Below are positions 8,423-16,442 of a stretch of DNA of 52,770 nt, in pieces (position 1 is the stretch's first letter; every line of letters starts with the position of its first letter). The DNA comes from Opitutales bacterium. GTDB taxonomy: Bacteria > Verrucomicrobiota > Verrucomicrobiia > Opitutales > UBA2995. Under the pieces are notes generated by a model. It saw only the letters and a list, made by a program, of their open reading frames with translations, was not told where the DNA came from and ran no database searches. Location of the stretch: NCBI GenBank assembly GCA_022824405.1, contig JAJDZZ010000049.1, positions 1-52,770 on the forward strand, in the 5' to 3' direction. Both the position numbers and the translations under genes were made by a program.

Positions 8423-8674
8423 ATGAAAAGTGGAAATGAAATGTTGCAACAGATTGTTGAAAAGTCTGCCCTGGATGCTGATTTCAGGCAACAGCTTATC
8501 GATAATCCAAAGGCCAGCATCAGTGCGGAATTGGGCATAACCATTCCCGAGTCGATGAACATCGAAGTTCATGAGAGCGACATGCAGACGGTGCATCTTG
8601 CATTGCCACCGGATCCGCATATCACCGAGGAGCAACTCGAAGCTGTTTCAGCGGGCCTTTGCTGCTGCTGGTAA
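8423..8674 (+). CDS. NHLP-leader RiPP precursor peptide, core LCCCW
   Basis: This 83-residue peptide has a nitrile-hydratase-alpha-like leader (residues 1-78), recognisable from DFRQQLIDNPKASI, ELGI, IEVHES and HLALPP followed by ITEEQLEAVSAG. The leader ends in an S-A-G site of the type C39 peptidases cut, leaving only Leu79-Cys80-Cys81-Cys82-Trp83 as core. A strong ribosome-binding site (AGGAGG, 8411-8416) lies 6 nt before the ATG, so high expression is expected. The complete NHLM exporter a few kilobases away, including a C39 peptidase, supports a secreted peptide product. An N-terminal domain homologous to this leader also occurs on the toroid enzyme at 9971-11278. No second precursor is visible in the island. 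Confidence 0.9.
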   Translation: MKSGNEMLQQIVEKSALDADFRQQLIDNPKASISAELGITIPESMNIEVHESDMQTVHLALPPDPHITEEQLEAVSAGLCCCW

Positions 8675-8688
8675 ACACGCTATGGCAA

Positions 8689-8726
8689 CCGGCGAGATTA
8701 GCCGGACCGGATGCGGAATAATCCGC
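8689..8726 (+). other. two small hairpins after the precursor gene
   Basis: CCGGC-GAGATTA-GCCGG (8689-8705) and GCGGA-ATAA-TCCGC (8713-8726) lie 12 to 50 nt after the precursor stop codon. They could stabilise the 3' end of the precursor mRNA. They are perfect short stems read directly from the sequence; function is inferred. Confidence 0.45.
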
Positions 8727-8746
8727 AATCGGGCATAGTTTGAATT

Positions 8747-8788
8747 TGTAACCCAATGCCCCGTCTGCGGATGGGGCATTAGGTTACA
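8747..8788. terminator. long hairpin between convergent genes, probable bidirectional terminator
   Basis: TGTAACCcAATGCCCC pairs with GGGGCATTaGGTTACA, a 16-position stem with a single mismatch around a 10-nt loop. It sits between the convergent precursor and unknown-protein genes. There is no long T-run on either side, so it may act as an RNA 3'-end structure and not as a classic intrinsic terminator. Confidence 0.6.
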
Positions 8789-8824
8789 TTCTTCGCTCAC
8801 TGGGAGGTTTGTGAGGAATACGGG

Positions 8825-9943
8825 TTAGAAGGCCACCGCTCCGGATAGCACCATGAAGACATAGGCTTTGGCCCCGCGAAGCTGATTTTCAGCTATCACG
8901 AGTTTAATATGGTGGATGCCCCGAAGCATCACATAATTCCCGGACTTAGCGAAGAGGGTTGTCGGTTTCGAGACCCAGCCAGCCAGAGCCTTGAGCTTTG
9001 CCGGAACTACGAGGTCTTCCCTGCTCAGGGCTTCCAGGAACGGATCCCAATCGGTCAGGCCGTCGAGCCAATAACGTGAATCTTTGGTATACCTCTGTTT
9101 GACGATGAGGGTCAGACCGAGCGTCGGACCGAGACCGCCTTCCCGCACGTCAATATTCACCCCCGACCTGACAACATTGGCGCGTTCCTTGAATCGTGAG
9201 ACCACGGATTGGACGGCTGAGAGCTGACCCGGCCAACCCGTATCTCTCAGATAGGAACACAGTTCCTTCTCTGCCTTGAAGCCCATGACGGCCAGGCGGA
9301 CGGCCCTGGAGCGAGACGGGAACACACCGAAAGAATCCATCCGGGTATCTTCCGGCAGAGCCTGGTAAACGCGTTCGACCTTCTTAAGTTCGGTCTCATT
9401 CCTTTCCCAGCCCACGCAGGAGACGAGAGCGTCAACCACCGTAGCGACATCATTCACCTGATTATTGGCGCCTACAATGGGGCGTTCGCCGGGTCTCAGG
9501 AAAATGGCCGGATGCGGAGGTTCATCGTCCCGGGACGAACCGATGTCGTATTCCAGCATCAACTTGCGGCCGACGATGTGGCGCAGGGGCGAGTTATCGG
9601 TATCCATTTGCCTGAAGATCCGCGCGATGGATCTTGCGGTTTCATCCGTTCTGTCGGCCTTGGCGCGATCCTCGAAAACCGCCGCCGCTCGGGTCCCGCT
9701 GGCCAGGGAAACGCCGAAATCGGCCGCCGGGGCGGGTTGGTGCAGCGGCAGTTCAAAGCCGAATGGATGGGCGCCCATAGCGATCGGGTGTTGCCTGGCG
9801 CATTCGAGAACGCGCTCCCATTCCGGACCTCCGATGAGGATGGGGGAAATCCTGTTTCGAAAATGTCCAAGCAAGTCACCCATGGTGCCGCCCTCCTTGG
9901 CGAGACGGTCCTGGGTCAGTGTGATGGCTTGGTCGATATCCAT
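8825..9943 (-). CDS. RiPP-island protein of unknown family
   Basis: I do not recognise this 372-residue protein. It has no signal peptide, no membrane segment and no obvious nucleotide-binding or metal motif. Features that could matter are MLEYDIGSSRDDEPPHPAIF (about residues 130-150), GGLGPTLGLTLIVKQRY (about 269-285) and a C-terminal hairpin-like segment, RGIHHIKLVI followed by KAYVFMVL. It starts 27 nt after the toroid enzyme and is the last gene of the leftward operon, so it is probably translated with that enzyme and may be its partner. A prenyltransferase-like barrel is one speculative possibility; nothing in the sequence proves it. Confidence 0.85.
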   Translation of the reverse strand: MDIDQAITLTQDRLAKEGGTMGDLLGHFRNRISPILIGGPEWERVLECARQHPIAMGAHPFGFELPLHQPAPAADFGVSLASGTRAAAVFEDRAKADRTDETARSIARIFRQMDTDNSPLRHIVGRKLMLEYDIGSSRDDEPPHPAIFLRPGERPIVGANNQVNDVATVVDALVSCVGWERNETELKKVERVYQALPEDTRMDSFGVFPSRSRAVRLAVMGFKAEKELCSYLRDTGWPGQLSAVQSVVSRFKERANVVRSGVNIDVREGGLGPTLGLTLIVKQRYTKDSRYWLDGLTDWDPFLEALSREDLVVPAKLKALAGWVSKPTTLFAKSGNYVMLRGIHHIKLVIAENQLRGAKAYVFMVLSGAVAF

Positions 9944-9970
9944 AATTTCACCCGCAATTTCCTTTTCGGA

Positions 9971-11278
9971 TCAGGGGGCATTTTCAAGGATTTCGACGAG
10001 ACGCTCCAAAGCTTCGATACAAAAGGCAGAGGTCAGGGATTCCGACCCATGTCCTATCTGGCCTACGGCGCCCCATTTCAGGGATTGGTCGCCAAACGCC
10101 AGAAGCTCCGGCCAACTGCCATCCTCACGTTGCCAAGCCAGGAACCTCTCGATTTCGCATTTGGCATCGATGCGTTTGAGGCTGCCGACATTGTAGAGCG
10201 CCGCCATGGCTTGGGCGGTCTGAAGGATGTTGCCGAATTCTCCGCCCGGGTCGCGCAGGCCGAGAATACGATCTGCCAGTAGGGGGCGCAGTCGATTGAG
10301 GGCGGGCTGTGCGCGGATCATGGCACGGGTGGTGGCGTAGTAAATCGCGACCTTGTCCGGATACCACTTGGAGGAGCCTTCCAGCCGGTCCTCGGTAATC
10401 ATGGATTCCAACCATCGTTGGGCATCCCTGGTCTCGGGCCGATCGCCGAGGAAGGCGATTACGTTGGCATTGACTACGGGGTCGGCTTCGATACGAAAGG
10501 TCGAGACGACGTTGGGTTCGTCTTCCGCCAGCACCCAGGTCATGAAACGGCCCTTCTCGTCGCGATTCGCCAAAAATTTTGGGGTGTTCCTTTCCAATAA
10601 AATCCAGGGATGATTCCCAATGATGAGAGAACAGAGCGAGGTACTGTCGAGGTCCTGGGGCAGATGGCGGTAATAGCGCCAGAATCCCGGGTACTCCATC
10701 GTGTCGACCAGGTAGGCCTTGGTGCGGTCGCAGATGGCCCTGGCCTGCGGTTCGCTGCTGCTTTCCAGGGCAAGTAGGCAGAAAGCCGAAACGAACGGTG
10801 GCTTCTCGTAATGACGGGGTATGTCCGGATCGGCTATATTGAACCGGATGCAATGCCAGGCCCCGCTTAGTTCGATAGTCGATTCGATGAAGGACAAGCC
10901 CCGGCGGATGCTTTTTCTACCCTCTTTTACCAGAGCCCCGGAGGTGAGGGATCCCACCCTGGGAGCCGCCGGTTTGGCGGCGGGGGGGCGAATAGGGGGG
11001 GCTGGATCGTACATCGTCCTTTTGAGAAACTCGAGTGAGGCTGCGCCGGTCCTGGCCGCTTCCCGTTCTTCCGCGCTGAACCTACTCTTGGGGGGAAGCA
11101 CCAAATGCGTCGAGGCATCGGTTTCTTCATGCACGTGAATTTCTTGGCCCCGGTCCAGTGGCAAACCGAGTTCCCGCTCTAGCGCATCCTTGGGATTTGC
11201 CAGCAGGCGCGCGCGAAATTCACCATCGTTCCCGGCTTTTGCGAGAAGGCGTTCTGTCGCGTTGACGGGTTCTTTCAT
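9971..11278 (-). CDS. NHLP leader domain fused to a terpene-cyclase-like alpha-toroid enzyme
   Basis: Residues 6-80 are a leader domain like that of the precursor (FRARLLANPKDALERELGL, IHVHEE, HLVLPP), followed by a Pro/Ala-rich linker. Residues 120-435 show features of the squalene-cyclase/prenyltransferase-beta toroid: a QW motif (QREDGSWP, about 383-390), a DLDSTS motif (about 209-214) that recalls the DxDDTA acid motif of class II cyclases with one Asp replaced by Ser, and repeated helix-pair segments such as EADPVVNANVIAFLG. I chose ATG 11278, 4 nt after the exporter stop and behind GGAGG, because the upstream start at 11326 overlaps that gene. The zinc ligands of the other RiPP toroid, LanC, are not seen. 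Whether the leader domain docks with modifying enzymes, targets export or is a relic is unknown. Confidence 0.85.
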   Translation of the reverse strand: MKEPVNATERLLAKAGNDGEFRARLLANPKDALERELGLPLDRGQEIHVHEETDASTHLVLPPKSRFSAEEREAARTGAASLEFLKRTMYDPAPPIRPPAAKPAAPRVGSLTSGALVKEGRKSIRRGLSFIESTIELSGAWHCIRFNIADPDIPRHYEKPPFVSAFCLLALESSSEPQARAICDRTKAYLVDTMEYPGFWRYYRHLPQDLDSTSLCSLIIGNHPWILLERNTPKFLANRDEKGRFMTWVLAEDEPNVVSTFRIEADPVVNANVIAFLGDRPETRDAQRWLESMITEDRLEGSSKWYPDKVAIYYATTRAMIRAQPALNRLRPLLADRILGLRDPGGEFGNILQTAQAMAALYNVGSLKRIDAKCEIERFLAWQREDGSWPELLAFGDQSLKWGAVGQIGHGSESLTSAFCIEALERLVEILENAP

Positions 11279-11282
11279 GAAC

Positions 11283-14231
11283 TCAGGCGACTTGCCTCCT
11301 GACCAGTTCCTTGAATACCCCGTCAATCTCCATGAGTTCCCTGAAGGATCCGCTTTGTACGACTTTTCCAGCCTTCATCACATAGATGCGGTCAGCTTTT
11401 TCCAGTGTCGACAGTCTATGGGCGATTACGATCCGGGTCGAGGTCAGAGCGGTCAGGTTTTGCATTACTTTGGCTTGGCTTTCGTTATCCAGCCAATTGG
11501 TTGCCTCGTCAAACAGCATTATCCGCGGCATGCCGATTACCGAACGAGCGATGGTGACGCGCTGACTCTCGCCGCCGGACAGCACGGCTCCTCTTGTGCC
11601 GACCATGGTCATCAAGCCCATGGGCATGGCCTTGATCTGGTCTTCGATTTCGGCGGTTCGGGCCGCCGACCACACTTCCTCGGTGCCCACCCTCTCGTGG
11701 TGACTGACCAAATTGTCCCAGAGATCGTGGGGATGGAGTCCGACCGACTGCGGTACCGCGCCAATTTTCCGGCGCACCTGTTTCAGGTTAAGACGCCTCA
11801 GGTCGCGTCCGTCGTAATACACCGCGCCAGCGGATGGCCGGTCGATTGCAAGGGCGAGGCGAAACAAGGTGCTCTTACCCGCGCCTGACTCGCCCGCAAT
11901 GGCGACGAATTCGCCGGGACGGGCCCGAATCGTGACATCGTCGAGAATCAAAGGGCCGTCGGGGTCGTAGCGGAAGGAAATGCGGTCGAAGAGGACTTCG
12001 CCGCCAAGACGTTCAACCGGCTCGCCCTCGACCACGGTTTCAGGAACGGCGGAGAGGAGCGGGCGCATCTGATCAAACGCCGGCAGCATGGCGGCAATGG
12101 CGCCGAAGGACTCGCCGAGCCGGGCGATTGCGGTTTGAAAAACGATGAAGACGGTATAAACAACCAGAAAATCGCTCACGGGCACATTTCCGTTTCCCGC
12201 CGTTACCACTGCGAAAAGCAGTACCCCGCCGGCAAGAAAGGGAAGCGCGGCGCCAAATGCCCGGGCATGCCCTTCAAGCGCGCCCTGTTCAATCTCCGCG
12301 CGTTTCTGCTTTCGATAATCCCGCGCCCAGATGGCAAAAGCGGAACCCTCCGCGTTTTCCACTCGAAGCTTGGCGATACCGCCAATGATCTGGAATAGTC
12401 GGCCGGCTACGCGACGTATGGCGCGGATCATCCGGCCATAGGGCGAAATCTGGCGCAAACCGAGAAGGATGGTGACCAGCAGCGAAGCCAGGCTGAAGAC
12501 CAGGACGATGCGCCCGAGGGTGGCATCGTAGAAGAAAATGAGGCCAAAAACCGGCAAAAGAAAAATGATCGACAGCAGGCTGTCGGCGACGATTCCCTGA
12601 ATGCCGTCGCGCAGGTTCTGGAACGACATTCCGGACATGGCCAGGTCACCTGCCGGATGCCGATGCAGAATGTTTGAAGGAAGGCGCATGAGGCGGTCCC
12701 AGAAAGCAGCTTCCACCCGCGAGGCGGAGCGTCCCTCAAGCCGCATCATGGCGTTGCTTTGCAGCAGGTGCAATAGCGCCCCGAGCAAGCCGAACCCCGC
12801 CAGGGATATGGCAACGGCGTAAAGGGGTCCGGCGCTTCCACCTGCCGCGACATGATTGGCAACAAATCCCAGCGCGAGCGCCGGAAGCAGTTTTATCAGG
12901 CCGCCAGGAATTCCGGCGAGCACCAGCCGCGCAAGTTCCGGGCCCGACCCGTGCATGGCCATTCCCAGCAGATCCGCCGGTTTCACCTTCCCCGACGGCA
13001 ATGGCCGATAGAACATCCAGGCTTCCTCCTTCAACGCTCCGGCGCGTTCCGCCGTAAGCCGGACCCGTCGTTTGGTGACCGGATCGATTTCCCGGTATCG
13101 CCCGAACATTCCCGGCAACAGCGCAACGGGCTGGCTGTCCTCGGCGCGGAATGCCAGCAGTGCGTTACTGTCGCCTCGCCACCATTTGCCCTCGGCTGTG
13201 AAACGCACGCGCCGGGCCCTGAGACCTGAGGCATCGAGGATATCGAGGAGGTCGACGGGAGAATCGGAAGGCCGAGAGGGCGCTGGAATCCTGAATTTGA
13301 TACCTTCATGGCGCCCGATAATATTCAGGGCATCGGCCAGGACCGTGTCCTCGACTTTGGCATCTCGGTCAATGGGTAGGTCATAGATATTGAAAAGCCG
13401 CTGTCGCGCAGCTTGTTCCGCTGTGCGGCGGCTGGTTGTGCGCTCGCGTTCGAGGTTCGCATCGTCGACTACGGCCAAACGGCGGTTAAGGCGTTCCAGA
13501 TTGAATGCAACCGTGTGAAAAGAAGCGAGCGCCGAAAGCAGCATGCCTTGCCGCGCCAATGTTTCGGATGACCTGCCCGAAACTGTGGCCTCGTTGAACA
13601 AGGTGAGCCAGCTCGTCCGCGTCAGGGGTATCACAGCCTGTTGAGGGGCGCATGCCTCGGCCAGTTGGGTTTGGTCGACCATATCCATGAACAGGCTGGA
13701 TCCGCCGGATTGTTCGGATACCCAGACGACATCCCGTTGTACGGACAGGGTGGTAGGAGGGGTCAGGGTCTGGGTCTGGCCGGGTTTGGCCAGAGCAGTC
13801 GCACGTGGAAGGTGGGTTACAAACCGCGAAAGTGTTTTGGAAATGGCGGTCAGCCAGGTATCGGTCTGTTTGGCCAGTTCTGCAGGATGAACCTTGGAAA
13901 GCAAGGGCGCCGGCATGCGTTTCAATAGCGTGCCGGGCAATCCTTTGGCAATCAGGCTGAGTGTCGTGTCTTTGTAGCTGTCGTCTTGTTCGTCGGGAGC
14001 GACGCCCGGCAGTAACCTGCCCGATTGGCAGCGCACCAGGTGCTGCGGAGCCGCATGTTCAACCCCATCCTTGAATTCGACCAGGAAAAGATCCACCGTG
14101 CCCCGGTCGATGAACCAAACACTATTCGGATCGTCCAGTTCCACCGGCAGGTTTCCGGCGCAAGGCACGGATGTGCCGGAGCGAGCCGCGAGTTCGGCAA
14201 TCGACAGGTATTTCGGATTTTCCTCCCGCAT
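11283..14231 (-). CDS. NHLM-type ABC transporter, ATP-binding/permease protein without peptidase
   Basis: This 982-residue half-transporter matches the architecture of the second ABC protein of NHLP/NHLM microcin export systems. A long N-terminal region of about 430 residues (with a CRP-like start, GTSVPCAGNLPVELDDPNSVWFIDRGTVDLF) precedes a transmembrane domain (about 440-720). The C-terminal ATPase carries Walker A GESGAGKST, signature LSGGESQR and Walker B IMLFDEATNWLD. Its ATG overlaps the stop of the C39 transporter, so the two are translationally coupled and probably form a heterodimer. The role is secretion of the modified peptide across the inner membrane. Confidence 0.93.
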   Translation of the reverse strand: MREENPKYLSIAELAARSGTSVPCAGNLPVELDDPNSVWFIDRGTVDLFLVEFKDGVEHAAPQHLVRCQSGRLLPGVAPDEQDDSYKDTTLSLIAKGLPGTLLKRMPAPLLSKVHPAELAKQTDTWLTAISKTLSRFVTHLPRATALAKPGQTQTLTPPTTLSVQRDVVWVSEQSGGSSLFMDMVDQTQLAEACAPQQAVIPLTRTSWLTLFNEATVSGRSSETLARQGMLLSALASFHTVAFNLERLNRRLAVVDDANLERERTTSRRTAEQAARQRLFNIYDLPIDRDAKVEDTVLADALNIIGRHEGIKFRIPAPSRPSDSPVDLLDILDASGLRARRVRFTAEGKWWRGDSNALLAFRAEDSQPVALLPGMFGRYREIDPVTKRRVRLTAERAGALKEEAWMFYRPLPSGKVKPADLLGMAMHGSGPELARLVLAGIPGGLIKLLPALALGFVANHVAAGGSAGPLYAVAISLAGFGLLGALLHLLQSNAMMRLEGRSASRVEAAFWDRLMRLPSNILHRHPAGDLAMSGMSFQNLRDGIQGIVADSLLSIIFLLPVFGLIFFYDATLGRIVLVFSLASLLVTILLGLRQISPYGRMIRAIRRVAGRLFQIIGGIAKLRVENAEGSAFAIWARDYRKQKRAEIEQGALEGHARAFGAALPFLAGGVLLFAVVTAGNGNVPVSDFLVVYTVFIVFQTAIARLGESFGAIAAMLPAFDQMRPLLSAVPETVVEGEPVERLGGEVLFDRISFRYDPDGPLILDDVTIRARPGEFVAIAGESGAGKSTLFRLALAIDRPSAGAVYYDGRDLRRLNLKQVRRKIGAVPQSVGLHPHDLWDNLVSHHERVGTEEVWSAARTAEIEDQIKAMPMGLMTMVGTRGAVLSGGESQRVTIARSVIGMPRIMLFDEATNWLDNESQAKVMQNLTALTSTRIVIAHRLSTLEKADRIYVMKAGKVVQSGSFRELMEIDGVFKELVRRQVA

Positions 14232-16441
14232 CAGCCTGACTTTACCAGTTTGTAATAGGCGCCATGCCGGTCCGCAATCAACTTCTCGTGCGTGCCGCGT
14301 TGCACTTCGACCCCTTTATCGAGCACGATAATTTCGTCGCAATCCCGTACCGTGCTCAGCCGGTGCGCCACGATCAGACAGGTGACGCCGCGACGCCGCA
14401 GGGCATCATCGACGTATTCCTCGGTCGCGGCATCGAGTGCGCTGGTTGACTCGTCCAGGATGAGCACGGTTGGATTGCCCACAAGGGCGCGGGCGATTTC
14501 CAGCCTTTGCCGCTGCCCGCCACTGAAATTCACTCCGCCTTCCTCGACCTGGGTCGCATATCCCTGCGGCCTGAGCAGGATTTCCTCATGAATGCAGGCG
14601 TCCCGCGTGGCGGCAATGATGACTTCATCCGGAACGGCAGGGTTCCACAATGTAATGTTGTCGCGCAGGGACGCGGAAAAGAGCACAGCCTCCTGATCCA
14701 CCATGGAAATTGACCTCCTCAGCACCTCCTCCGGGATCTCCTCCCGCTCATGGCCGTCAAACAGGATTTGGCCCGACCAGGGCTGACAGATTCCCGAAAC
14801 CAGGCGGGCCAGGGTCGATTTGCCGGAACCGCTGGGGCCGACCACGGCAACCCGCTGCCCGGGTTTGATCCGGAGGTTGAAATCCTGTATCAGAGGCGGT
14901 CGGCTCTTGTTGTAACCGAAAGTGACGTTGCGCAGTTCGAGCCGGCCCACGAGCTGAAGCTGGCCGTTGAAGGTGGGGATTGAATCCGATTCGGGGCTAC
15001 GGCGATTGAAAACGGGGTCTTCAGCGGATTTGGAGATGTCTTCCAGTCGTTGCAAATCGGTTGCGAGGGTCTGGCGTTGGTCGGCGAACCCCAAAAAACG
15101 CCCGACTGGCGCCAGGAACATCTCTGCCAGGATATAAAACCCGACCAGGGTCCCCAAACTCATTTCTCCACTCAAGACCAGACTTCCCCCGACACCCAGG
15201 ATGGCGGCGCTACGTAATAGGGCGACCAGTCCCGGAAGCGCGTTATTGACCGAGCCCAGTTCGGAATACAACTGTCGCGCATGCAGTTCGCGCGCCTGCT
15301 GACCGCTCCATCGCGAAAAGAACCGGTCATCCGACCCCGTCATGCGCAGGTTGTCGGCATGATTTAACATCTGCATGCCGACGCCGATGAGCAAACCCTG
15401 TTCGCGCCTCATGGCCTGGCTTCTCACAGCCCGGAGCCCGTTGAGGAAATAGGCCAGCAATCCGTGCAGAAGGGCCAGAGCCAGGACAATCAGAGAGAGC
15501 AGGACGTCATAGAGGAACATGGCGACGAGCAGCACTGCGCTCATTGCCATGTCGATAAGGAGCACGAGAAACTGATCCGTCAGATTCTTCGCGATTCTGT
15601 CTATGGAAGAGACTCGGTCGGTCAAATCTCCGACCAGCCTGTGTTGGAAAAAATCCACCGGCAACCGCAGCAGCTTCGATACGCTCCGGTTGTAACCTGT
15701 CACGGAAATTCGAACGGCCAGCCGCTTGAGAAATCGGTGTTTGAACAAAGAAAGGACGTATACCAGAACGCCGGCGCCAAGCAAGGCCGCCACCAATCCG
15801 CCCCAAGGTCCATGGTTTTCCAGTACATCGTCCACGAAAATACCCAGGGTTGCTGGAACGACGAGCGCCAGTAGAGTCAACATGACTCCACAGGCAATCA
15901 CCCCGGTGAGCACACGCCATGATCCGGTGAGCAAGGCGTTCAATTGGCTGAACAGGCCAGGCCGTTCCCCACCAGGCTTGAAACCTGTCCCGGGTTTGAA
16001 TCGCAGGGCAATTCCACTGTAGCCCTTGTTGAATTCCTCCTCGGAAATGGTGCGCCGGCCCGTGGCCGGGTCATTGAGATGGAAATTGCGGCTATCGAAC
16101 CCTTCGAGGACGACGAAATGACTGTATTGCCAAAACAAAATCTGAGGTAAGGGCAGCTTTTTCAGTTGATCGGGGTTCACGCCGAGTCCTCGGCACTCCA
16201 ATCCATAGTGCTTGGAGGCGCGAAAGATGCTCGCGGCGCTGCTACCGTCGCGGCTCACCTCGCATTTTTCCCGCAGTTCGGTAAGTGGCACCCATCGCCC
16301 GAAGTAGGCCAGTATGCTGCCGAGGCAGGCGGCGCCACATTCTGACGCGTGCATCTGCAAAAGAATGGGCGTGGTTACCCTCCGTTTCGAAGTCTCGGAC
16401 GCGGCCATATTGCTCGTCCCACTGGAGACGCGCGGCCGCAT
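14231..16441 (-). CDS. NHLM-type ABC transporter with C39 peptidase domain
   Basis: This 736-residue exporter carries an N-terminal bacteriocin-processing C39 peptidase. The catalytic Cys is about residue 35 in ASECGAACLGSILAYFGRW, the His lies in YSHFVVLEGF and the Asp in LNDPATGRR. A six-helix membrane domain and an ATPase follow (GPSGSGKST, FSGGQRQRLEIARAL, LILDESTSALD). It would cut the leader of the NHLP precursor, probably after SAG, and export the core. ATG 16441 is preferred because it follows the preceding stop by one nucleotide; an upstream ATG at 16462 would overlap the adaptor gene, and ATG 16408 is a further option. Confidence 0.94.
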   Translation of the reverse strand: MRPRVSSGTSNMAASETSKRRVTTPILLQMHASECGAACLGSILAYFGRWVPLTELREKCEVSRDGSSAASIFRASKHYGLECRGLGVNPDQLKKLPLPQILFWQYSHFVVLEGFDSRNFHLNDPATGRRTISEEEFNKGYSGIALRFKPGTGFKPGGERPGLFSQLNALLTGSWRVLTGVIACGVMLTLLALVVPATLGIFVDDVLENHGPWGGLVAALLGAGVLVYVLSLFKHRFLKRLAVRISVTGYNRSVSKLLRLPVDFFQHRLVGDLTDRVSSIDRIAKNLTDQFLVLLIDMAMSAVLLVAMFLYDVLLSLIVLALALLHGLLAYFLNGLRAVRSQAMRREQGLLIGVGMQMLNHADNLRMTGSDDRFFSRWSGQQARELHARQLYSELGSVNNALPGLVALLRSAAILGVGGSLVLSGEMSLGTLVGFYILAEMFLAPVGRFLGFADQRQTLATDLQRLEDISKSAEDPVFNRRSPESDSIPTFNGQLQLVGRLELRNVTFGYNKSRPPLIQDFNLRIKPGQRVAVVGPSGSGKSTLARLVSGICQPWSGQILFDGHEREEIPEEVLRRSISMVDQEAVLFSASLRDNITLWNPAVPDEVIIAATRDACIHEEILLRPQGYATQVEEGGVNFSGGQRQRLEIARALVGNPTVLILDESTSALDAATEEYVDDALRRRGVTCLIVAHRLSTVRDCDEIIVLDKGVEVQRGTHEKLIADRHGAYYKLVKSG

Positions 16442-16442
16442 C

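Noticed and set aside
10125-10853. 242-codon minus-strand open frame overlapping the toroid gene
   Set aside because: It is in a different frame of the same strand as the toroid gene and reads as low-complexity Arg/Pro/Ser-rich sequence.
9971-11278. Toroid enzyme as a LanC-type lanthionine cyclase
   Set aside because: The zinc-binding Cys/Cys-His motifs of LanC are not visible and QW-type and DLDSTS motifs point to the terpene-cyclase side of the toroid fold; no dehydratase is present either.
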